64,000 nucleotides of DNA from Alcaligenaceae bacterium (lineage in GTDB: Bacteria > Pseudomonadota > Gammaproteobacteria > Burkholderiales > Burkholderiaceae_B), in assembly GCA_013205565.1 (NCBI GenBank), contig JABMMM010000156.1, positions 26,434 through 90,433 on the forward strand, in the 5' to 3' direction. Under the pieces are notes generated by a model. That model worked only from the letters and a program-made list of their open reading frames with translations. It was not told the origin of the DNA and did no database searches. A program made the translations under genes and the position numbers. The stretch's first letter is position 1; the number at the start of each line of letters is the position of its first letter. Below are positions 59,101 to 64,000 of this stretch, piece after piece.

Positions 59101-59937
59101 TTAATTGCCACCCGGCACAAGGCTTTGCGGGCAGACAATTTGTACGATGCGACGGTCTTGCAGACGAACCGCGGTGAGTTCGCCGCCCCAGACGCAACCA
59201 GTATCTAAGCAAATCGCGTTCTCGCGCAACATGAGCTTCAGCGTCGACCAATGACCAAAGACGACGGTCACGTCTTGCGTGGCACGTTTAGGAATTTCAA
59301 ACCAGGGCATCAAGCCCTCGCCTCGCTGTTCAGGCGCAGTTTTAAGTGCGAGCAGCATATGCCCGTTGGTCGTGCACAAGCGCATGCGAGTGAGGGCATT
59401 GATGATGACGCGCAGACGCTTGCTTCCGGTATGACCCTCTTTCCAGTGATCGGGGTCGTTGCCATACATTTTCTGTAAGTTTTTTTTCCAGTTCGGGCTG
59501 CGCAGGGCTTGCTCAACTTCGCTGGCAAGCGAAAGCGTTTTAGACACATCCCACTTAGGAAGTACGCCAGCGTGTACCAAGAGGTGACCGAACTCGAAGT
59601 GGGCCAACGGACGCCAGCGCAACCAGTTGATCAATTCCTCGACATCTGGGGCTTGAAGCACCTCATGCAACGTGTCGTTTTTACCGAGGCGCCGCACTCC
59701 CGCAGCGACTGCCAGCAAATGCAGATCGTGATTGCCTAAGATGGCGATGCTGCGTTCTTCAAGCGTCATCAAACGTCGTAAGGTCGCCAACGACTGCGAA
59801 CCCCGGTTCACGAGATCGCCTGCGAACCAAAACCGTGCCAACGGTTCTTGGGCAATTTCTGGGTGCGCTAAGAGTTTGTCAAGTGAAGAACAGCAGCCCT
59901 GTATATCGCCAACCATCCAGATGCTGTGCATGCTCAT
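59101..59937 (-). CDS. apaH: Symmetrical bis(5'-nucleosyl)-tetraphosphatase
   Basis: A 278-residue metallophosphatase hydrolysing Ap4A to two ADP. The family's three metal motifs GDIQGC (10-15), GDLVNRG (near 40) and [10 protein letters not shown] (near 68) are intact, and GHWSTL and a [15 protein letters not shown] segment close the domain. Overlaps lptG by four bases on the minus strand. Length is normal. Confidence 0.95.
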   Translation of the reverse strand: MSMHSIWMVGDIQGCCSSLDKLLAHPEIAQEPLARFWFAGDLVNRGSQSLATLRRLMTLEERSIAILGNHDLHLLAVAAGVRRLGKNDTLHEVLQAPDVEELINWLRWRPLAHFEFGHLLVHAGVLPKWDVSKTLSLASEVEQALRSPNWKKNLQKMYGNDPDHWKEGHTGSKRLRVIINALTRMRLCTTNGHMLLALKTAPEQRGEGLMPWFEIPKRATQDVTVVFGHWSTLKLMLRENAICLDTGCVWGGELTAVRLQDRRIVQIVCPQSLVPGGN

Positions 59938-61112
59938 ACGACAGATTTTCGTCCTAGCCAGACACCGAAGGTTTTGCTGATAATGGCGTTACGGTGTTCC
60001 ATCGCGAAAATTGCAGTCAGCGCCAGTAGTATCGCCATGATATTTGGCAGCAAAGCGGTGACAACTGGCGGCCACTTATAAAGCAAGCCAACATTGAGTG
60101 CCAGTTGGTTGATCATAAAGAAGCCAGTGCCAATCAGAATACCTAAAAAAACTTTTGCGCCTACCCCGCCGCGCCGTGTTTGCATAAACCCAATAGGTGC
60201 TGCGATCGTTAGCATCACAACCAAGGTAAACGGATAGGCGAGTTTACGCCAGACCGCAACTACTTGACGATCGGATTGCAATTGATTGCGTTCAAGGTAC
60301 TGAATGTAGTCGTGTAAGGCTTTAAGCGTCATGCGTTCGGGCGTCAGGATGCGAGCAACTAAGCGCTCGGCAGTGAGCGTCGTTTGGACCTGGCGTGACA
60401 CGATTTTTTCTTTGACTACGACTGGACGTTCCGAGACTTTGGCGTCGGCGAGTACGGCTCTAGTTTCAGGCGAGATGCGCGTCTCGGTGACATTTTGCAT
60501 GAGTAATTGCCCGTCAACAAACCGTCCTGACTCTGCCGTTGACATCAAGGACAGTGCTGTGCCGTCAGGGAACTCATACAGCCGCAGGTCTGCGGCGTTA
60601 CCCGAGGCGAGCAGGCGGCCGATATTAATCACGCGCGTGCCGCCCCCTTCGGTTGGCTCTTTAAACCAATAGCCACTTGCCAGGCGCCCGCCCTCGACGC
60701 GACCGCGCATCAGCAAATTAGCCTCACTGCTTTTGATCTCGGCAATCGGGGTGATGAGCTCTGAAAGGACCGTAGCCCCCAACACGAGGGGGATCGAGAT
60801 GAGCCACAGCATTTTTAACAAACCCATGCCGCTGACGCCAGACACCCGCAAAATCACGAGTTCGTTGCGTTGCGCCAAGCCAGCAAGCGCCAAGATCGCA
60901 CCAATCAGTAAGCCAATGGGGAGCAGGTCGTAGAGTCGAGTGGGGATGGAAAGCGCCTGTAAATAAAACAGGGCGGTCAGAGGGAATTTGGCGCTGACAC
61001 TATCGAGCTCGTCGACGAGTGTAAAAAACATGAATAAGCCAAGCAAGGCAAGCAGTACCACCGAGGTGGATCGATAAATTTCGCGGGCGAGGTAACGACG
61101 GGCAGTGCGCAT
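59934..61112 (-). CDS. lptG: LPS export system permease LptG
   Basis: A 392-residue inner-membrane protein of the YjgP/YjgQ family with an N-terminal pair of spans, a periplasmic beta-jellyroll region and C-terminal spans. [15 protein letters not shown] opens the protein, and [15 protein letters not shown] (near 75) is typical. With LptF and LptB it extracts lipopolysaccharide. ATG 61112 starts the conserved region; a longer start would overlap aroE. lptF is not adjacent here. Confidence 0.92.
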   Translation of the reverse strand: MRTARRYLAREIYRSTSVVLLALLGLFMFFTLVDELDSVSAKFPLTALFYLQALSIPTRLYDLLPIGLLIGAILALAGLAQRNELVILRVSGVSGMGLLKMLWLISIPLVLGATVLSELITPIAEIKSSEANLLMRGRVEGGRLASGYWFKEPTEGGGTRVINIGRLLASGNAADLRLYEFPDGTALSLMSTAESGRFVDGQLLMQNVTETRISPETRAVLADAKVSERPVVVKEKIVSRQVQTTLTAERLVARILTPERMTLKALHDYIQYLERNQLQSDRQVVAVWRKLAYPFTLVVMLTIAAPIGFMQTRRGGVGAKVFLGILIGTGFFMINQLALNVGLLYKWPPVVTALLPNIMAILLALTAIFAMEHRNAIISKTFGVWLGRKSVV

Positions 61113-61116
61113 GGTG

Positions 61117-62025
61117 CTAGTGTAATGCCTCGCGCGAGGCGTCAAGCTCTGCGCGAATCAAGCGTAATACCGGAGCGGTTTCGGGTCGTACGCCATGCCA
61201 GAGATAAAAACTTTCGGCGGCTTGCTCGACGAGCATCCCCAACCCGTCGTGCGTATGTTGCGCCTGGTCGGCCTGGGCTTGAACCATGAAAGCGGTAGGC
61301 CGAGCGGCATACATCAAGTCGTAGGCGCAACCGCCCGCCGCGTAGAGCCCAGAGGGCACCTCAGGCGCCGCCTCGCTCAGGCTGCTGGCGCTCGCATTCA
61401 AAACTAAATCCCAACCTCGGGTGCTAGCGGCCTCGCTCAGACTGCCAGCTGTCAGTCGTTTGGTTTGCACCGCGTGGAGATCTGGCCACTGGTTCACGAG
61501 CGCGTGCGCGCGCGCAGGCGTGCGGTTAACAATGTGCAAGTGCGCGCAGCCTGCCTCAAGCAAAGGTCCTAGCACGCCGCGCGCCGCACCCCCCGCGCCG
61601 ATCATCAAGATGCGGGCGTCTTTTAAGGGCAAGGCCAAGCGTTGCAAGTCTGTGACCAGACCAATACCGTCGGTGTTGCAACCATGCAAGGCGCCACCTT
61701 CGAGCCAAAGCGTATTCACAGCCTGCGCCAATTGCGCCCGCACACTTAAGTTTGCCCGTGCAAGCTGCCAGGCTTCGAGTTTGAAGGGTACGGTGACGTT
61801 CAACCCTCTGCCGCCCGCTTTAAAAAAAGCAGTGACGGTCGGTTCGAACTGATCCACGGCGGGAGCGATGCGCTCGTAGAGTAAGGCAATTTTTGTTTGC
61901 AGCGCGAACTGTTGGTGAATCGCCGGCGACCGGCTGTGCGACACCGGGTTGCCAAGTACCGCGCAGCGCGTGGGGTGGTTGGTCGCGCTAGAAACGGTGG
62001 CGGGTGTGGACGAGGTTGTGGTCAT
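61117..62025 (-). CDS. aroE: Shikimate dehydrogenase
   Basis: A 302-residue NADP-dependent enzyme of aromatic amino-acid synthesis. Substrate-binding motifs [12 protein letters not shown] (near 30), NVTVPFK (near 74) and [12 protein letters not shown] (near 115), plus the cofactor loop [10 protein letters not shown] (near 143), are all present. About 18 extra N-terminal residues are Ser/Thr-rich. It overlaps the TonB-like gene by four bases. Confidence 0.94.
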   Translation of the reverse strand: MTTTSSTPATVSSATNHPTRCAVLGNPVSHSRSPAIHQQFALQTKIALLYERIAPAVDQFEPTVTAFFKAGGRGLNVTVPFKLEAWQLARANLSVRAQLAQAVNTLWLEGGALHGCNTDGIGLVTDLQRLALPLKDARILMIGAGGAARGVLGPLLEAGCAHLHIVNRTPARAHALVNQWPDLHAVQTKRLTAGSLSEAASTRGWDLVLNASASSLSEAAPEVPSGLYAAGGCAYDLMYAARPTAFMVQAQADQAQHTHDGLGMLVEQAAESFYLWHGVRPETAPVLRLIRAELDASREALH

Positions 62026-62924
62026 GGTTGACGCGCCTGTAGGGTTCCGTCGACAAAATGCCAGGTGCGGGTCAGCACAATCTGATCGACTTGTTTAGCC
62101 ATCTCGCTAGGAAACGGTGCAAAGGGTGAGGCGAGTTGCGCGATACGCCGCACCGCCAGATTCAGCAGGGCCTTGTCTGACGGTCGGTCAATATTGATAT
62201 CGGTGAGTACGCCGTCTGAACGAATCGTCAGACTGGCTTGCACTGAGCCGTAGGCCTTGCCGTCGGTGCCGGTTGGATACTGTTGGGTGCCGATTTGCTC
62301 GATGCGCTGGCGCCACTGGTTGATATATTCGGCGAAGTGTGCCTGTTGTGCGGATGGCGCATCAAAGAGCTTACGGGGGCGCTGATTGTACTGTTGTACT
62401 TGCTCTGCTAATGCAGTCAGCGAGTTATTTAGCAGGACTTGCTCTTGATCGTGTTCGTCTTGTCCGGGTTGTTGAGCATCTTTTAAAAACTGCTCGGTTG
62501 GGCGGCCGTCGGCGACCTGTTGCGCGGCTTTTAATTGCGTCAGTAATTGTTGTTGCTCAGCTTCGAGCTGCAAGCGTTGCTTGACCAGACGTTCAAGCAC
62601 AACCGCTTCGGGTGCCTCGCCAACGTATGGCATTTCGCTTGAGGCCACCCCGCGGGTTGCCTGGCCGCCACCATCGACATTGACTTGCGCCAGCACCTGC
62701 GCTTTGACGGGGGTGCTTTCCGTGCTGGCGTTCATCATCACGATTTCAAGCTCTGAGACAGGCGCTTGCGGGGGCGCGACCGTTTGCCGCTGCCAGGCCA
62801 GTAGCGCAACGTGAAACACGAGCGACAGAAAAATTGCCCAGCGCAAAAACTGAGGCGAACCGACTCCCGCGCCTGAGGGCTCAAGGGATGTCAGTGCATC
62901 GTGTCGGTGCGGCAAAGTATTCAA
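62022..62924 (-). CDS. TonB C-terminal-domain protein
   Basis: A 300-residue envelope protein with one N-terminal span (about 29-46), a predicted coiled-coil rich in Gln, Glu and Leu (about 108-137), and a TonB-like C-terminal domain (about 215-300). It probably transduces energy or bridges the envelope. ExbB/ExbD are not adjacent. It sits between the RNB ribonuclease and aroE genes, an order I associate with betaproteobacteria. Confidence 0.82.
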   Translation of the reverse strand: MNTLPHRHDALTSLEPSGAGVGSPQFLRWAIFLSLVFHVALLAWQRQTVAPPQAPVSELEIVMMNASTESTPVKAQVLAQVNVDGGGQATRGVASSEMPYVGEAPEAVVLERLVKQRLQLEAEQQQLLTQLKAAQQVADGRPTEQFLKDAQQPGQDEHDQEQVLLNNSLTALAEQVQQYNQRPRKLFDAPSAQQAHFAEYINQWRQRIEQIGTQQYPTGTDGKAYGSVQASLTIRSDGVLTDINIDRPSDKALLNLAVRRIAQLASPFAPFPSEMAKQVDQIVLTRTWHFVDGTLQARQP

Positions 62925-62932
62925 CGCAGACC

Positions 62933-64000
62933 TTACGCAAGAGGAGGCGGGTGGGTCGTCACGGTATTAGAACTCTCGGCGACGGGCATTGCAACGGTGT
63001 CTGGCAGGGCACTGTCGACTGTCACACTCAAGGGCTCGGGCTCGTCAGCCACGTCAGAGGCCTCGACGACGGCGTCCAGTACGCTCAGGTAGCGAGCTTC
63101 GAGCTCAAGCGCAAGTTCATCCGCACCGGTGATTTGCAACTCGATTTGTTGACCGCGCCCAAGTTGGGGCAGACCGGCCAGTCGCGTCACCAGGGGTGCG
63201 TGATTGAGTCGGATCAAGTCTTCTTTTATGACCGTTGCTGTGCAAGTCGTGATCTGCTGTTGTTGCAGCCAACGCAAGCACCAGAAACGTTCCATGCTGT
63301 TCTGAAAATCGTTCCAGGCTAAATACTGTGCTTCAAACGCCCCGATAATGGCAAACAGATCCGCATCACGAGGTTTAAATGGTGCAACCAGGGGCGCCGA
63401 GACGCCATGCTCAATCGCTGCAATCAATTGCCATTGATTCACCAAATCCACATAGCGTCGCAGCGGCGAAGTGCACCAGGCGTACTGCGGCACGCCGATG
63501 GCTTCGTGCGGCAAAGCCTGCGTGCTCATGCGAACGCGTCCGGTCTGCTGCGAGCGATAAATGCCTGGCAGCCCGCAGGTGGCCAGCAGGCCGCCCCAGG
63601 TGCTGTTGGCCAGGATCATGTATTCAGCGACTAACCGGTCAAGCGGCGCGTTGCGCTGGCGGGGCAAAATACGGACTGGCGTAGCGGGATCGTTGGCGTC
63701 GCCATCGATATAAAAACTGTACTCGATGCGATTATTGTTTTCGGGTTTGCCGCGCACCTGTTCGCGTTGGTTGGCCAGTTGCAACGCCAGTTGCCATAAC
63801 GGACGCATCCAGTCGTTGTAGGGCAACACTTGGGTCGTATCGGCCAGTGCGTCTTCAGTAAATATCTCGTCAAGCTGATTGTGGCGCAGGTTTTCGCGCA
63901 CGGCCACACGCTCAAGCCTGCTCTCGTGGGCGAGAACCTCGCCGGTGAGCGGGTTGGCGGTGACGTACAACGACAACGCGGGCACGGCACGACCAGCATC
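62933..64000 (-). CDS. RNB-domain 3'-5' exoribonuclease, C-terminal part
   Basis: About 355 C-terminal residues of an RNase II/R-family ribonuclease; the frame runs open to the window end, so the N-terminus is missing. The fragment begins with the RNB-domain segment DAGRAVPALSLY and continues with a WGGLLATCGLPGIYR region and a SPLRRYVDLVNQWQL segment, typical of RNase II enzymes. The catalytic Asp cluster lies upstream, outside the window. Stop is eight bases from the TonB-like start. Confidence 0.9.
   Translation of the reverse strand, partial: DAGRAVPALSLYVTANPLTGEVLAHESRLERVAVRENLRHNQLDEIFTEDALADTTQVLPYNDWMRPLWQLALQLANQREQVRGKPENNNRIEYSFYIDGDANDPATPVRILPRQRNAPLDRLVAEYMILANSTWGGLLATCGLPGIYRSQQTGRVRMSTQALPHEAIGVPQYAWCTSPLRRYVDLVNQWQLIAAIEHGVSAPLVAPFKPRDADLFAIIGAFEAQYLAWNDFQNSMERFWCLRWLQQQQITTCTATVIKEDLIRLNHAPLVTRLAGLPQLGRGQQIELQITGADELALELEARYLSVLDAVVEASDVADEPEPLSVTVDSALPDTVAMPVAESSNTVTTHPPPLA

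Overview
The window looks like a chromosomal segment from a betaproteobacterium of the order Burkholderiales, most likely Alcaligenaceae-like. The evidence is gene content and order: DUF3460 next to scpA and panC; argJ, a DUF815 ATPase and a Nudix-ThiE fusion in one operon; rubredoxin, algH, ruvX, pyrR, pyrB, a pyrC-like gene and plsC in one run; a Bug-type receptor; and abundant amino-acid and peptide ABC importers. Species cannot be assigned from sequence alone. Coding density is very high. I see no tRNA, rRNA, CRISPR array, insertion sequence or prophage, and no gene-free stretch reaches 300 bases.

Layout. 1-1447 holds the end of the cell-elongation genes mrdA and rodA, followed by convergent mutY. 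2892-17078 is a catabolic-looking stretch: a fused indolepyruvate ferredoxin oxidoreductase, a thiolase-like/DUF35 pair, a double CaiB/BaiF CoA-transferase, a complete family-5 peptide-type ABC importer and a short-chain dehydrogenase. ftsEX (17084-18738) is followed by an aapJQMP amino-acid importer (18918-23084), an orphan Bug receptor and a drug exporter of the DHA2 family. 25832-31398 carries housekeeping genes (DUF3460, scpA, panC, a solo LuxR-type regulator, an NlpE-like lipoprotein, a prepilin peptidase, coaE, zapD). 31418-40498 is an RND efflux operon (mdtABC-like plus a NodT outer-membrane factor). The Nudix-ThiE/DUF815/argJ operon and an alpha/beta hydrolase follow on the minus strand. 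44697-49269 is a livKHMGF importer. thiD-thiE-hemL (minus) and the rubA-to-plsC run (plus) diverge at about 52.1 kb. The right end has a ligJ-type hydratase, a second alpha/beta hydrolase, apaH, lptG, aroE, a TonB-like protein and a truncated RNB ribonuclease.

Working together. The 2.9-17.1 kb stretch suggests uptake of an organic acid or peptide-like compound, CoA activation, and oxidation or side-chain cleavage; this pathway is inference. The pyrimidine block pairs aspartate carbamoyltransferase with a dihydroorotase homologue that has lost its zinc ligands, so a catalytic dihydroorotase should lie elsewhere. Several intergenic regions carry short imperfect tandem repeats (periods 10, 15, 16, 16 and 34 bases), and ABC operons carry candidate hairpins or operators. 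I did not find one clearly new multi-gene system. The best leads are the thiolase-like/DUF35 pair next to a half-degenerate double CoA-transferase, a strongly divergent ThiD, and a solo HTH regulator with overlapping palindromes in its promoter region.
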